From Rhodoferax sp. (lineage in GTDB: Bacteria > Pseudomonadota > Gammaproteobacteria > Burkholderiales > Burkholderiaceae_C), in assembly GCF_010365055.1 (NCBI RefSeq), contig NZ_JAAFHA010000007.1, positions 1-64,000 on the forward strand: 64,000 nt of DNA. The letters run 5' to 3'. Below the pieces are notes generated by a model. That model saw only the letters and a program-made list of their open reading frames with translations, did not search any database and was not told the DNA's origin. A program made the position numbers and the translations under genes. How positions within the stretch are numbered: the first letter of the stretch is position 1; every line of letters starts with the position of its first letter. Below, piece after piece: positions 50,267-59,606 of this stretch.

Positions 50267-51588
50267 CGCGATGTCTTTATGTTGAAGAACATTGGCTGAT
50301 ACGGCCGCAGCACCAGATCTCGGTTCACGATGATTCGCACCGACAAACCGGGGCGCTCGGTCAGCGTCGGCTGGATGTTTATGTTGCGGCGAGTCATCTC
50401 CTGACCCACCTGGTTCACCGAATCCTTCAGGCTGTCGCGCCCGGCGATCACCACTCGATCACCGCTATTGCGGTTCTCCGGCGCGGCCAGCTCGGCACCG
50501 ACACCCAGCAGCGTGGTCAACGCAGCCCCTGCGAAGACGCGATCCCAATGCCAATCGACACCATCCTCCAGGCCCGCGTAGCCAGCCGGGTCGGAACCCA
50601 CCAGATTGTCGAGCTGGAACGACGACGTGTCCGGCAGGATCACCCGATTCCAGACCACCTGTACGCGGCTTTGCCCGTAGCTGACCTGGCTGCTGTACTT
50701 GCCCATCAGCCGCGCCCCCTGCGGGATTAGCAAAAACTTGCCGGTAGCTGTGTCATAGATCGGCTCCGTCACCGTGGCGATCACGTCCCCCGGCAGATCA
50801 GACTTGATGCCCGTCACCAAGGCCGCCGCAATCACCGTGCCGGCCATCACCTGGTACGGCGACGCTGGCATTTGTAGATTTCCGGAATTACGGGTTTGCG
50901 TAGAACCGGCTTTGGACAGAAACGCCTCCTTCTGATCCTGCCGGTTCTGCACTGTCGTCGGATCGGCGGGTTGAGCCGCCGTCGAAGCCGGCCCCGCAGC
51001 CAGAGGGTCAAAAGCCGCATTCGCGTTCAAGCCTTCAGCGAGTGCGACCTGCGCTGGCGTGGCAGTGGGAGTAGCAGCGGCAGCTCGCTGACCGCTCGAA
51101 CGGAAGAACACCGACGACCCCACCGCCGCTTCAACCTCCTTCAAGCGCGCCAGTCGCTCGGCTTCCGCCGCATCGTGTCCAGGTTGCTGCTGGCCGTAGC
51201 CCTGCGCCCTCTGCTCAGCCTTGAGCACGGGGCCACCCAAGTCGCCCGGCAGCGGCGCACCGAGCTGCGGCACCTCAACTGGCAGCTTAGGCGGCAGTTT
51301 GGAATAGTCCGTCGGCAATTGGGCCAGCCCTTCGGAGCGCGCCACGCGATCGACGTTGTACAGCTCAGTCTGTTCCGCGCCGCCACGGCGCTGCTTTGAT
51401 TGCAGCGACCAGAAGGTCGCACCGAGCACGGCGACGGCCAGCCCGCCGACGAGTGCGGCCAGCATGCGCCTGTTCAAGCGGGTCACCGGACGCGGCTGGG
51501 CACGCAATGTCACGTTCTCGGGGGGCACTTTCGGGGCCGTGTGCGGTACGTTTGGCACAGGCATATCAGGGGCATTGTCCTTGCTCAT
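50263..51588 (-). CDS. trbI: Conjugal transfer protein TrbI (VirB10-like)
   Basis: A 441-aa VirB10/TrbI homologue of the conjugative type IV secretion channel. A Pro-rich N-terminus with one membrane helix (MLAALVGGLAVAVLGATFWS, about residues 43-62) is followed by a Pro/Ala-rich linker through about residue 220. The TrbI C-terminal domain then includes SPYQVMAGTVIAAALVTGIK, RVQVVWNRVILPDTSSFQLD and the helical antenna region FAGAALTTLLGVGAELA. VirB10 proteins span both membranes in the outer core complex with TrbG. It lies two bases after trbG and overlaps the DUF2274 gene. Confidence 0.94.
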   Translation of the reverse strand: MSKDNAPDMPVPNVPHTAPKVPPENVTLRAQPRPVTRLNRRMLAALVGGLAVAVLGATFWSLQSKQRRGGAEQTELYNVDRVARSEGLAQLPTDYSKLPPKLPVEVPQLGAPLPGDLGGPVLKAEQRAQGYGQQQPGHDAAEAERLARLKEVEAAVGSSVFFRSSGQRAAAATPTATPAQVALAEGLNANAAFDPLAAGPASTAAQPADPTTVQNRQDQKEAFLSKAGSTQTRNSGNLQMPASPYQVMAGTVIAAALVTGIKSDLPGDVIATVTEPIYDTATGKFLLIPQGARLMGKYSSQVSYGQSRVQVVWNRVILPDTSSFQLDNLVGSDPAGYAGLEDGVDWHWDRVFAGAALTTLLGVGAELAAPENRNSGDRVVIAGRDSLKDSVNQVGQEMTRRNINIQPTLTERPGLSVRIIVNRDLVLRPYQPMFFNIKTSR

Positions 51589-51590
51589 AT

Positions 51591-52604
51591 TCAGTTCCTC
51601 CGCGTGCTACCCGCGATGCCATCGGTACGCTCAATGCGCACCACATCGCCCTTGTCTGCACCCAGGCGCAACTCAGCCGCGCCAAACAGCCGATCCACGA
51701 TGTAGTACGGCGAGCGGAAGCGGTAATTCACGAGTTGCCCGTCACCCTGCGCGCCGATGACGAACAACGGCGGCAATTCGCCTTGCGCGATACGACTAGG
51801 GAACTGGATATAGACCTTCTCGCCGTCGTCGAAGGCGCGTAGCGGCTTCCATGGCGGATTGCTGCCGCTGATCGCATAGCGGAAGCGAATCTTCTCCAGC
51901 GACAGGCCCGCATCCACCGGCGCGCTAACCTGAGCCGCCTGAGCCTGGCGCTGCAAGGCCAGCATGCGATCCTTCGGATAGTCCCAGGACACCGATGCCA
52001 TCCACGTCTGTGGTGTCGAGGTCAACTCGACTAGGTAGGTGCGCCGACTCGTGGTCACGACCAGGTTGGTCTTGATGCCGCTGCGTGTCGGCTTGACCAG
52101 CACGCTCACGCGCAGGTCTGCGCCAGCACCGCTGGAGGTGTCGCCCACGATCCAGCGCACGGTATCGCCGGCGGCCACCGTCACCAGTTCCTCGCCCGGC
52201 TGCAGCGAGATCACCGTCACCCGGCCCGGACTGGCATAGATCTGGTACAGCGCACCATCGGTGAAGGGCCAGACCTGGATCGCATTAATGTAGCCCTCGC
52301 GGGTTGGTGCCATGCGCGCTTCCAGATTGGCGCGGGAAACGCGCAGCTTCTCGTCGGCAGGCTCAGGGACTGGTTTTGCCGACACCTCATCCGGCAACGC
52401 TTTCAACTGCTCGGGCAGCGGCAAGGGTTGTGAAACCGCCACCACCTCCACTGGTTTGGGCAATTCGGGCAAGGCCTGCGCCTGCACCGGTTCATCCAGC
52501 GTGATGACGGGTGGCGGCTTGCCCTGCGTGGCACAGCCAGTGATCGCGATGGATGCGGTCACCAGTACAGATACAAAAACGTAAATGCGTAAAGATGGTT
52601 TCAT
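51591..52604 (-). CDS. trbG: Conjugal transfer protein TrbG (VirB9-like)
   Basis: A 337-aa VirB9/TrbG homologue. A signal with a lipobox-like ITGCATQ near residue 23 suggests export, possibly with lipid attachment. A Pro-rich linker follows, then the family block REGYINAIQVWPFTDGALYQIYASPGRVTVISLQPGEEL and the C-terminal beta domain (FRYAISGSNPPWKPLRAFDDGEKVYIQFP). VirB9 proteins form the outer-membrane part of the core complex with VirB10 and a VirB7-type lipoprotein. trbH is absent, so TrbG may itself act as the lipoprotein. It overlaps trbF by four bases. Confidence 0.93.
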   Translation of the reverse strand: MKPSLRIYVFVSVLVTASIAITGCATQGKPPPVITLDEPVQAQALPELPKPVEVVAVSQPLPLPEQLKALPDEVSAKPVPEPADEKLRVSRANLEARMAPTREGYINAIQVWPFTDGALYQIYASPGRVTVISLQPGEELVTVAAGDTVRWIVGDTSSGAGADLRVSVLVKPTRSGIKTNLVVTTSRRTYLVELTSTPQTWMASVSWDYPKDRMLALQRQAQAAQVSAPVDAGLSLEKIRFRYAISGSNPPWKPLRAFDDGEKVYIQFPSRIAQGELPPLFVIGAQGDGQLVNYRFRSPYYIVDRLFGAAELRLGADKGDVVRIERTDGIAGSTRRN

Positions 52605-53305
52605 GGCTTGGTTCCTTCTGAAGAATCGAGTTCACGGCTCCACGACAGTCCATTGACGTAGATGCCCAGCGGATTGCGGCGCAGCTTCTCTTCGGTGCGC
52701 GGCGGCTGCAGGACGATGGAAAGCACGGCGGTCCAGCGCTCCAGCCCGGCCGCCGCGCCATTGACGTAGCGGCGTTCCGTCCAGCGCACCTGGAACGACG
52801 CATCGCTGGCGCGCACGACGCTGTTGACCTGCACCGTCACCGACTCCTTGCCGACACGCGCAAACGGATCGTTGGTGCGCGCGTAGTCGTTGAGCGCGGC
52901 AGCGCCGCGGTCGGTCGTGTAGTCATAGGCATCGAGCCAGTTCTGCCGCACGACGATGGGGTCGATGGACAGCGAGCGCACCAGCGTGATGTAGCGCGCC
53001 AGGTGGTGCGCCGTCTGCGCATCGTTGGGTTTGTACGGCGTGGCCGCTTCGCCCACGGCGCGCACCTGCCCGCCGTTGTCCACCTCCACCACATAGGGCG
53101 TGACGATGGACTGTGCCGAGCGCCAGACCAGGCCGCCCGCCATCAGCAAGGCCAGCACCAGACAGCCAAAGGCCATCAGCCGCCAGTTTTTCGCCTGCAC
53201 GCGGGCCGAGCCGATACGCTCGTCCCACACCTGTTCGGCGGATTGGTACGGAGTGGCAGGCTGTGGCGTTTCCGCGTAGCGCACCAAAGGTCGTTTGAAT
53301 CGCAT
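52601..53305 (-). CDS. trbF: Conjugal transfer protein TrbF (VirB8-like)
   Basis: A 234-aa VirB8/TrbF homologue. The N-terminal cytoplasmic part (RFKRPLVRYAETPQPATPYQ) is followed by a membrane helix (LMAFGCLVLALLMAGGLVWR). The periplasmic NTF2-like domain includes VVEVDNGGQVRAVGEA, LARYITLVRSLSIDPIVVRQ and the C-terminal QVRWTERRYVNGAAAG. VirB8 proteins nucleate assembly of the inner-membrane platform. It begins 12 bases after trbL and overlaps trbG by four bases. Confidence 0.93.
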   Translation of the reverse strand: MRFKRPLVRYAETPQPATPYQSAEQVWDERIGSARVQAKNWRLMAFGCLVLALLMAGGLVWRSAQSIVTPYVVEVDNGGQVRAVGEAATPYKPNDAQTAHHLARYITLVRSLSIDPIVVRQNWLDAYDYTTDRGAAALNDYARTNDPFARVGKESVTVQVNSVVRASDASFQVRWTERRYVNGAAAGLERWTAVLSIVLQPPRTEEKLRRNPLGIYVNGLSWSRELDSSEGTKP

Positions 53306-53317
53306 GAGATGTTCTCC

Positions 53318-54715
53318 TTATGAATCCGAGGGATCGCGTAAGCTGAGTGCACTGCCCGAGCCGCCGCCGTCGCCACCGCGCAGCGTGTGGGCGACAGTTG
53401 TGGCGGCGTGCGAAAGCTGTTGCTTGCGATGCAGGCGCTTGGCCCACGCGGGTTGTTCCGTGTTGGTTGGGGCCGCGTCAGCGCCGCCCTGGGCGGCCGG
53501 GCTGCTGCTGTTACTGGCAGTGCCGCTGGCCCCGCCCCCGGATGTCGGGGCATCCGGCCTGAAGGCCGCCGCAGCCCGGTCCTTCATCGACTGGGCACCA
53601 GCGGCCACCTTTTGGCCAACGGACTGCGCACCTGTCTTGGCGACGTTACTCAGGCCGGCCGCTGCGCCCTTGAAGCCGCCTCCAGCACCCGCAGAACCCG
53701 CCTGGAAGGCGGACTTCGCGCTGCTCGCCGTGGAAGCCATCGTCGAGGCCATCGAACTCGTGCCGCTCGCGGCCATCTTGGCGGCGGCAGGCGCCATGCG
53801 CGCACCCGCTGCCACGGCGCCACCAACGCCGGTGGCCGCAACGCCCACGGCAACCGCCGCACCGGCCACACCCAGGGCCGTGCCAGCAACTGCACCCGCA
53901 CCCAACTGCGGCGCACCGGACACCAGCCCCGTGGCGATGCCCGGCCCGAAGATGCCCAGCGCCAGCAGCGACAGCGAGGCCAACATCACCACCAGCGCGT
54001 GGTCGATGGAGGGCTCACCCGGCGTCGTCTGAAACTCGGCAAACAGGCCTGTGCCAATGCCGACGATCACCGCCAGCACCAGCACCTTGATGCCCGACGA
54101 CACCACGTTGCCAAGCACCTTTTCCGCGAGAAAGGCCGTCTTGTTCCACAGCGCGAACGGCACCAGTACGAAACCGGCAAGCGTGGTCAGCTTGAATTCG
54201 ATCAGCGTGACGAAGAGCTGCACCGCCAGCACGAAGAAGCTGGCGATCACCACCAGCCAGGCCAGAAACATGACGACGATGGCATCGAGGTTCACGAACA
54301 CCTCGGGAAATCCCGCCATGTCGCCGATCTGCACCAGGATTGGCGCGGCGGCATCAATGCCCACCTTGGCCAGTCGCCCCGGCTGCAGGAACTCGGCCTG
54401 CGTGATGGTTGAGCCCGATGCCACAAGCCCCAGCCCCGCGAATGACCGGAACACGATGCCGGCCAGTAGATTGAAGTTGCCGATGATGTAGGCGAAGGCA
54501 CCCACGTACAGCACCTTCTTGATCAGCTTGCCCATGATGTCGTCGCCGCCACCGCTGGCATGGCTCATGGCCCAGAACAGGCCAGCCAGCGTCATGTCGA
54601 TCGCCACCAGCGTCGCGGTCAGATAGGCCACTTCGCCGTGCACCAGGCCGAAGCCCGAGTCGATGTAGTGGGAGAAGACCTGCAGGAAGTGGTCGATGAC
54701 GGAAACGTCGTTCAT
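53318..54715 (-). CDS. trbL: Conjugal transfer protein TrbL (VirB6-like)
   Basis: A 465-aa polytopic protein of the TrbL/VirB6 family. Six or so helices occupy the first 270 residues, for example FAYIIGNFNLLAGIVFRSFA, AIVVMFLAWLVVIASFFVLA and ALVVMLASLSLLALGIFGPG. The C-terminal 200 residues form an Ala/Gly/Ser-rich cytoplasmic tail, low-complexity with many short repeats, which is typical for TrbL. The ATG at 54715 fits MNDVSVIDHFLQVFSHYIDS; a longer in-frame ORF to 54943 is not supported. VirB6 proteins route substrate through the inner membrane. A ten-base gap separates it from trbJ. Confidence 0.92.
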   Translation of the reverse strand: MNDVSVIDHFLQVFSHYIDSGFGLVHGEVAYLTATLVAIDMTLAGLFWAMSHASGGGDDIMGKLIKKVLYVGAFAYIIGNFNLLAGIVFRSFAGLGLVASGSTITQAEFLQPGRLAKVGIDAAAPILVQIGDMAGFPEVFVNLDAIVVMFLAWLVVIASFFVLAVQLFVTLIEFKLTTLAGFVLVPFALWNKTAFLAEKVLGNVVSSGIKVLVLAVIVGIGTGLFAEFQTTPGEPSIDHALVVMLASLSLLALGIFGPGIATGLVSGAPQLGAGAVAGTALGVAGAAVAVGVAATGVGGAVAAGARMAPAAAKMAASGTSSMASTMASTASSAKSAFQAGSAGAGGGFKGAAAGLSNVAKTGAQSVGQKVAAGAQSMKDRAAAAFRPDAPTSGGGASGTASNSSSPAAQGGADAAPTNTEQPAWAKRLHRKQQLSHAATTVAHTLRGGDGGGSGSALSLRDPSDS

Positions 54716-54725
54716 GGCCCCGCCC

Positions 54726-55454
54726 TCAGTGGCTGTAGAAATCCACGGCCTGCGGCGTGTACGGCGTGCCGTCGCCCAGGAAACGCCGCCGCACCTCGCG
54801 GGCGCGCTCGTTGGCCGCCGCCTGGCGTGCCAACTCCAACGCTGACGCGCGATCCTGCGTGATCTGCAACTGCTGCCCCTGGATCGCCTGACGCGCCTGC
54901 AGTGCCAGCAGCTGGTTGGTTGCCTGCGTGGCTTGTAGGGCACCCACCGCCGACTGGCTGCGGTTCACCAGGTCAGTCAACGTCTGCTCGTCGGATGTGA
55001 AGTTCTGCACCGCCTGCGCCTGCACCTTGGTGGCCGTGCGCAATGCTTCGAGCGAATTGCGCCAGCGGCCACGCGCATCGAGCGCCATCTGCGTGCCACT
55101 GGTCGCCGCCGTGTACGACTCCGGGTACAAACGTCGGAACTCGCTGTCCATCTGCGACACGTTGAAGGCCAGCCCCTGTGCCTGCTGGATCAACTGGTTC
55201 GAGGCCGACAGCGCGGCGCGCAGTTCGGCCAGTGCGCTGAAGTCGAGTCCGGTCAGGTTCATGGCGTCATTGCGCAGGCTCTGTGCCTCGTTTTGCAGTT
55301 GCCTGATCTGGTTGTTGATCTGTTCCAGCGTGCGCGCGGCGGTCATGATGTTCTGTGCGAGATTGCTGGGGTCGATCACAACCCACTGCGCATGCGCGGC
55401 AGGCAAAGCGCCCAATAATGCGGCGGTAGCGATGGCAAGCAAGGTCTTTTTCAT
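54726..55454 (-). CDS. trbJ: Conjugal transfer protein TrbJ (VirB5-like)
   Basis: A 242-aa TrbJ/VirB5 homologue. A signal peptide (KKTLLAIATAALLGALPAAHA) directs it to the periplasm, and the mature part is almost entirely helical with repeated LEQINNQIRQLQNEAQSLRN-type heptads. VirB5 proteins sit at the pilus tip and contact recipients. The C-terminus (54753-54791) reads RRRFLGDGTPYTP, close to the C-terminus of the EexN lipoprotein at 62326-62583 (RKRFIGGGTPYTP). The start overlaps the trbE stop by four bases. Confidence 0.92.
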   Translation of the reverse strand: MKKTLLAIATAALLGALPAAHAQWVVIDPSNLAQNIMTAARTLEQINNQIRQLQNEAQSLRNDAMNLTGLDFSALAELRAALSASNQLIQQAQGLAFNVSQMDSEFRRLYPESYTAATSGTQMALDARGRWRNSLEALRTATKVQAQAVQNFTSDEQTLTDLVNRSQSAVGALQATQATNQLLALQARQAIQGQQLQITQDRASALELARQAAANERAREVRRRFLGDGTPYTPQAVDFYSH

Positions 55455-57928
55455 GGTGTGTTCTCCTGTGAAATGGATGGAAAGGACGGGATAAGGTCGG
55501 CGGCCCAGTCGAGGCCGCGACGGCGCAGCCATGCGGCTGCGAAGTCGGAGGAAGCGCCGGTGGGCGCAATGGATGACGACAACGCATCGCCCACCTTGTC
55601 GCAAATTTTGTCAATATCGCGCTGATCCTGCGGTGTCGAGGCACCGGCAAAGGCCAGGGTGACCGGCCCCAAGTCGAGATCGAACAAGCGATTGCCCAGA
55701 CGTGACTGGTAGTAGTAGTCGCGTTTCGGGATGGCCTCGGCGATCAGGGTGATCTGCCGTGCATTGAGGCCAAAGCTTTCGTAGATCACCCTGATCTGCG
55801 GTTCCGTCGCCTGTGGATTTGGCAGGAAAATGCGGCTCGCGCAGCTCTCCACGATGGCCGGGGCAATGCTCGAATCCTTGATGTCTGCCAGCGACTGCGT
55901 GGCGAAGATGACGCTGACGTTCTTCTTGCGTAGGGTCTTCAACCACTGGCGGATGCGGGCAGCGAACACCGGGTCGTCGAGGAACAGCCAGGCCTCGTCG
56001 AGGATCAACAGCGTCGGTGCGCCGTCAAAGCGTTCGTCGAAGCGCGCGAACAGATAAGACAGCACGGCCATCGTCGCGGCCTTGCTGTGCATCAGGTCTT
56101 CCATCTCGAAGCCCTGCACGTCGGCAGAGCCTAGTCGATCATGGTCGGCATCGAGCAGCTTGCCGTGTGCGCCGCCCAGCACATACGGCTGCAAGGCCTG
56201 GCGCAAGGCGTTCGATTGCAGCAGCACGGAGAGGCCGGTCATCGTGCGCTGCTCCACCGGCGCGCTGGCCAGGCTGTTCAGCGCGGACCACACCGCATCC
56301 TTCTCGGTAGGTCCGACCGCCACGCCTTCCTGCAGCAATCGGCCTTCGATCCACTCCGATGCCCACGCCCGGTAGCCGTCCTGGTCGATGCGCGCCAGCG
56401 GCTGGAAGGCAATCGTCCCGGCTGCGCCGCCATCGGCGCCCAGGTCATAGTGCTCACCGCCCAGGCCCAGCACCGTGGCCCGGATCGAGCGTCCCATGTC
56501 AAAAGCCAGGATGCGCGAGCCGGGATAGCGCCGGAACTGCAGCGCCAAGGTGGCCAGCAGCACCGACTTGCCCATGCCGATCGGCCCCACCACCAGGGTG
56601 TTGCCCACATCGCCGATATGCGTGACCAGCCGGAACGGCGTCGCGCCATCGGTGCGTGTCACGATCAGCGGCGGGCCGTCGAGGTGGGCATTGCGCTCCT
56701 GCCCCGCCCATACCGCCGACACCGGCATCAGGTGCGCGAGGTTGAGCGTCGAGATGATGGGTTGGCGGACGTTGGCGTAGGCGTTTCCGGGAATCGAAGA
56801 CAGCCAGGCATCGACCGCGTTCAAGGTCTCCGGGATAGTCACAAAGCCCCGGCCTTGAATCACCCGTTCGACCCTTCGCAGCTTCTCGTCGGCCGCGCCG
56901 GCATCCGGGTCAAGCACCGTCACGGTCGCGGTGACATAACCGAAGGCGACTTGATCGCTCCCCAGTTCCTGCAACGCGGCATCGGCATCCGCCGCCTTGT
57001 TCGAGGCATCGGTATCCACCAGCGGGCTTTCCTGCTGGAAGATGGTCTCGCGCAACAGGGCCACGACGTTCTTGCGCTTGGAGAACCACTGGCGGCGCAG
57101 ACGTGTCAGTTCCCTCTCGGCCTCCGATTTGTCCATGCACAGGAAGCGTGTGGACCAGCGGTAGGCAAAACCCAGGCGGTTGAGGTCATCGAGCAGACCC
57201 GGCCAAGTCGAGGTCGGGAAACCGCGTACCGAGGCCACACGCAGGTGCTGGTCGCCCAGCATCGGGGCCAAACCTCCGACCAGCGCGCAATCGGCCAGCA
57301 AGGCATCGAGATGAAACGGGTGCTCCGGCACAGCGAGCTGATAGCGGCGGATCGAGACGGTCGCATGCAGGTAGGTCAGCGTCTGACTGTCATCCAACCA
57401 GGCTATTTCTGGCATCACGCCGTCGAGCAGGTCGAAGAAGCGGTCCGTCTCCGATACGAACGATGCCAGCCGCTCACGCCAGTCCACGCCACCCTGCGGC
57501 GTGTTCTCGTACAGCAGCTTGGCCGCACGGGCGCGGGATTCCTCGGCTGGCAGGTACACCAGCGTCAGGTGGTAGCTGCTCTCAAAATGGCTGTGGTCTT
57601 CCTCGAAGGATGCCCGGCGCTCTTCGTCCACCAGCCAGGACAGCGGCTCCGGGAAATCCGAGTGCGGGTAGTCAGCGGCGGCGCGCCGCTCGGCTTCCAC
57701 GAACAAGGCCCAGCCTGACCCCAACCGGCGCAGCGCGTTGTTCAAACGCGCCGACGTGGCGATCAGTTCGCCCTGCGTGGCGCTGTCCAGGTCCGGCCCG
57801 CGAAAGCGCGCCGTGCGCTGGAACGAACCATCCTTGTTGAGCACCACACCGGATGCGACCAGTCCGGCCCAGGGCAGCCAGTCGGCCAGCAGTGCGGGCC
57901 GCTTGCGGTATTCGGCGAGATTCATCAT
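55451..57928 (-). CDS. trbE: Conjugal transfer ATPase TrbE (VirB4-like)
   Basis: An 825-aa VirB4/TrbE ATPase that powers pilus biogenesis and substrate transfer. The N-terminal CagE/TrbE/VirB domain (residues 1-400) is followed by Walker A VGPIGMGKSVLLATLALQF (about 455-473) and Walker B LILDEAWLFLDDPVFAARIR (about 660). ATQSLADIKDSSIAPAIVESC contains the sensor motif. The double ATG at 57928/57925 is preceded by AAGGAG, eight bases away. The gene lies 21 bases after trbD and overlaps trbJ. The length is normal for the family. Confidence 0.96.
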   Translation of the reverse strand: MMNLAEYRKRPALLADWLPWAGLVASGVVLNKDGSFQRTARFRGPDLDSATQGELIATSARLNNALRRLGSGWALFVEAERRAAADYPHSDFPEPLSWLVDEERRASFEEDHSHFESSYHLTLVYLPAEESRARAAKLLYENTPQGGVDWRERLASFVSETDRFFDLLDGVMPEIAWLDDSQTLTYLHATVSIRRYQLAVPEHPFHLDALLADCALVGGLAPMLGDQHLRVASVRGFPTSTWPGLLDDLNRLGFAYRWSTRFLCMDKSEAERELTRLRRQWFSKRKNVVALLRETIFQQESPLVDTDASNKAADADAALQELGSDQVAFGYVTATVTVLDPDAGAADEKLRRVERVIQGRGFVTIPETLNAVDAWLSSIPGNAYANVRQPIISTLNLAHLMPVSAVWAGQERNAHLDGPPLIVTRTDGATPFRLVTHIGDVGNTLVVGPIGMGKSVLLATLALQFRRYPGSRILAFDMGRSIRATVLGLGGEHYDLGADGGAAGTIAFQPLARIDQDGYRAWASEWIEGRLLQEGVAVGPTEKDAVWSALNSLASAPVEQRTMTGLSVLLQSNALRQALQPYVLGGAHGKLLDADHDRLGSADVQGFEMEDLMHSKAATMAVLSYLFARFDERFDGAPTLLILDEAWLFLDDPVFAARIRQWLKTLRKKNVSVIFATQSLADIKDSSIAPAIVESCASRIFLPNPQATEPQIRVIYESFGLNARQITLIAEAIPKRDYYYQSRLGNRLFDLDLGPVTLAFAGASTPQDQRDIDKICDKVGDALSSSIAPTGASSDFAAAWLRRRGLDWAADLIPSFPSISQENTP

Positions 57929-57949
57929 GGCGTGTTCTCCTTGTGTGGC

Positions 57950-58222
57950 TCACACGTCCAGCAGTGGCCGGTGCTTGATGTGCCGGGCGAACACGGCCAT
58001 GAACTGCGGATCGAGCCGCGCACCCCAGACCGCCAGCGAGTGGCCAACGATCCACAGCGCCAACCCTGGAATCCACAGTTGCAGGCCCAGCCCCACGGCA
58101 GCGGCCAACGTACCGTTGGCAATCGCCACGGTGCGCGGCGCACCACCCAGCAGGATCGGTTCGGTCAGCGAGCGGTGCAGCGGAATCTCGAAACCGGAGG
58201 CGAAGTCGGGGGCGGCGCTCAT
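57950..58222 (-). CDS. trbD: Conjugal transfer protein TrbD (VirB3-like)
   Basis: A 90-aa VirB3/TrbD homologue. The amphipathic N-terminus (GFEIPLHRSLTEPILLGGAP) is a strong family signature. Two close hydrophobic segments follow (TVAIANGTLAAAVGLGLQLW and IPGLALWIVGHSLAVWG). VirB3 proteins are inner-membrane partners of VirB4. The ATG at 58222 overlaps the trbC stop by four bases. The last segment, HIKHRPLLDV, is hydrophilic. Its position directly before trbE is the usual one. Confidence 0.92.
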   Translation of the reverse strand: MSAAPDFASGFEIPLHRSLTEPILLGGAPRTVAIANGTLAAAVGLGLQLWIPGLALWIVGHSLAVWGARLDPQFMAVFARHIKHRPLLDV

Positions 58223-58578
58223 GCGATCACCGCGCCGCCGGAGAAGCTGAAGAAGCTCAGGAAGAACGAGGACGCAGCGAATGCGATGGTCAGGCCGAAC
58301 ACGATCTGGATCAGCTTGCGAAAGCCGCCCGAGGTGTCACCAAAGGCCAGCGCCAGCCCCGTGGAAATGATGATGATGACGGCCACGATCCGGGCCACCG
58401 GCCCCTGGATCGATTCGAGAATGGATTGCAGCGGCCCTTCCCAGGGCATGCTGGAGCCAGCCGCGCGTGCCGCCGTAGCGAAGCACAGCATCAAGGCCGC
58501 GAGCATGGCACCGTGCAACGCCAGCCGCAAATGCGGATTTACAGAAATACGGGGAGTCGAAACGTCGGCATGTGTCAT
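58219..58578 (-). CDS. trbC: Conjugal transfer pilin TrbC (VirB2-like)
   Basis: A 119-aa major pilin precursor of the TrbC/VirB2 family. A long N-terminal leader ends near LMLCFATAARAAG, which would be processed. Two hydrophobic segments follow (ARIVAVIIIISTGLALAFGD and KLIQIVFGLTIAFAASSFFL), the classic pilin hairpin, and the C-terminus is SFSGGAVIA. In the RP4 system the pilin is cyclised; whether that occurs here is unknown. The start at 58578 overlaps the trbB stop by four bases; a longer in-frame ORF reaching to 59010 lies inside trbB. Confidence 0.93.
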   Translation of the reverse strand: MTHADVSTPRISVNPHLRLALHGAMLAALMLCFATAARAAGSSMPWEGPLQSILESIQGPVARIVAVIIIISTGLALAFGDTSGGFRKLIQIVFGLTIAFAASSFFLSFFSFSGGAVIA

Positions 58579-59606
58579 GGCAGTTCTCCAGGGGTGGTTG
58601 AGGGAATCGTTGGCAGTGGCGGCGCGAGCGCGTCGTCGAGCTGGTACCCATGGCTGTCGAAGCCAATGACACGGACGATGTTCTGGATGCGGCGGGCGCG
58701 GCCCCGCCCGGCAATGAAGACCACGACATTCACCGCCTCGGCGATCAGCGCGCGCGGTGGGGTCAAGGCCACTTCGAGGATCAGTTGTTCCAGGCGCAGC
58801 AGTGCGCCATGCGCGGAGCTGCCATGGATGGTGGCGATGCCACCGGGGTGTCCGGTGCCCCAGACCTTGATCAGGTCCAGTGCTTCGCCGCCGCGTACCT
58901 CGCCGACGACCACGCGATCCGGGCGCAAGCGCATCGTGGCGCGCACCAGTTCGGCCATTGACACCACGCCTGCCCGCGTGCGCAGCGATACATGGTCGCG
59001 CGCCACGCATTGCAGCTCCACAGTGTCTTCAAGCACCAGCACCCGGTCGCCAGTAGCGGCGATCTCGGCCAGCAGCGCGTTGGCCAGCGTGGTCTTACCG
59101 GTGCTGGTGCCGCCAGCGATCAGGATGTTCAGCCGCTCGCGCACGGCGCGGCGCAGGAACTCGGCTTGTTCCTCGGACAGGATGCCGTCGCTGACGTAGT
59201 GCTCCAGGCAGATGATGCGGATCGCGCGTTTGCGCAGCGCGAAGGCCGGCCCGGGCGCGGCGGGTGGCAGGATGCCCTCGAAGCGTTCGCCGGTTTCGGG
59301 CAGCTCGGCGGTCAGCAGCGGCTGGCCGCGATGCACTTCCGTGCCGACGTGGGCGGCGACCAGGCGGATAATGCGTTCGCCATCGGCCTCGGACAAAGAG
59401 ACGCCCATTGGCGAGCGCCCAGACGACAGCCGGTCCAGCCACAGCGAGCCGTCCGGGTTGAGCATGATTTCCACCACATCCGGGTCTTCCAAGGCGGCGG
59501 CGATCAGCGGCCCCATCGCTGTGCGCAGCATGCGGATGCGCCGATCCAGCGATGTGGCGGCAGACGAGCGCGGAGACTCAGGCAGCGGCTTCGGAACGGC
59601 GCTCAT
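58575..59606 (-). CDS. trbB: Conjugal transfer ATPase TrbB (VirB11-like)
   Basis: A 343-aa VirB11/TrbB hexameric traffic ATPase. Walker A is AGGTSTGKTTLANALLAEIA, followed by the Asp box (VLVLEDTVELQC), Walker B (RPDRVVVGEVRGGEALDLIK) and the His box (GHPGGIATIHGSSAHGALLR). The N-terminal domain includes DPDVVEIMLNPDGSLWLDRL. The ATG at 59606 overlaps the stop of the CopG-like gene by four bases. A much longer in-frame frame (to 60443) runs through the neighbouring gene and is not real. Confidence 0.95.
   Translation of the reverse strand: MSAVPKPLPESPRSSAATSLDRRIRMLRTAMGPLIAAALEDPDVVEIMLNPDGSLWLDRLSSGRSPMGVSLSEADGERIIRLVAAHVGTEVHRGQPLLTAELPETGERFEGILPPAAPGPAFALRKRAIRIICLEHYVSDGILSEEQAEFLRRAVRERLNILIAGGTSTGKTTLANALLAEIAATGDRVLVLEDTVELQCVARDHVSLRTRAGVVSMAELVRATMRLRPDRVVVGEVRGGEALDLIKVWGTGHPGGIATIHGSSAHGALLRLEQLILEVALTPPRALIAEAVNVVVFIAGRGRARRIQNIVRVIGFDSHGYQLDDALAPPLPTIPSTTPGELP

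Noticed and set aside
56141-57718. A 525-codon plus-strand frame opposite trbE
   Set aside because: TrbE has both Walker motifs in its own frame; the opposite frame is His/Arg/Gln-rich shadow.
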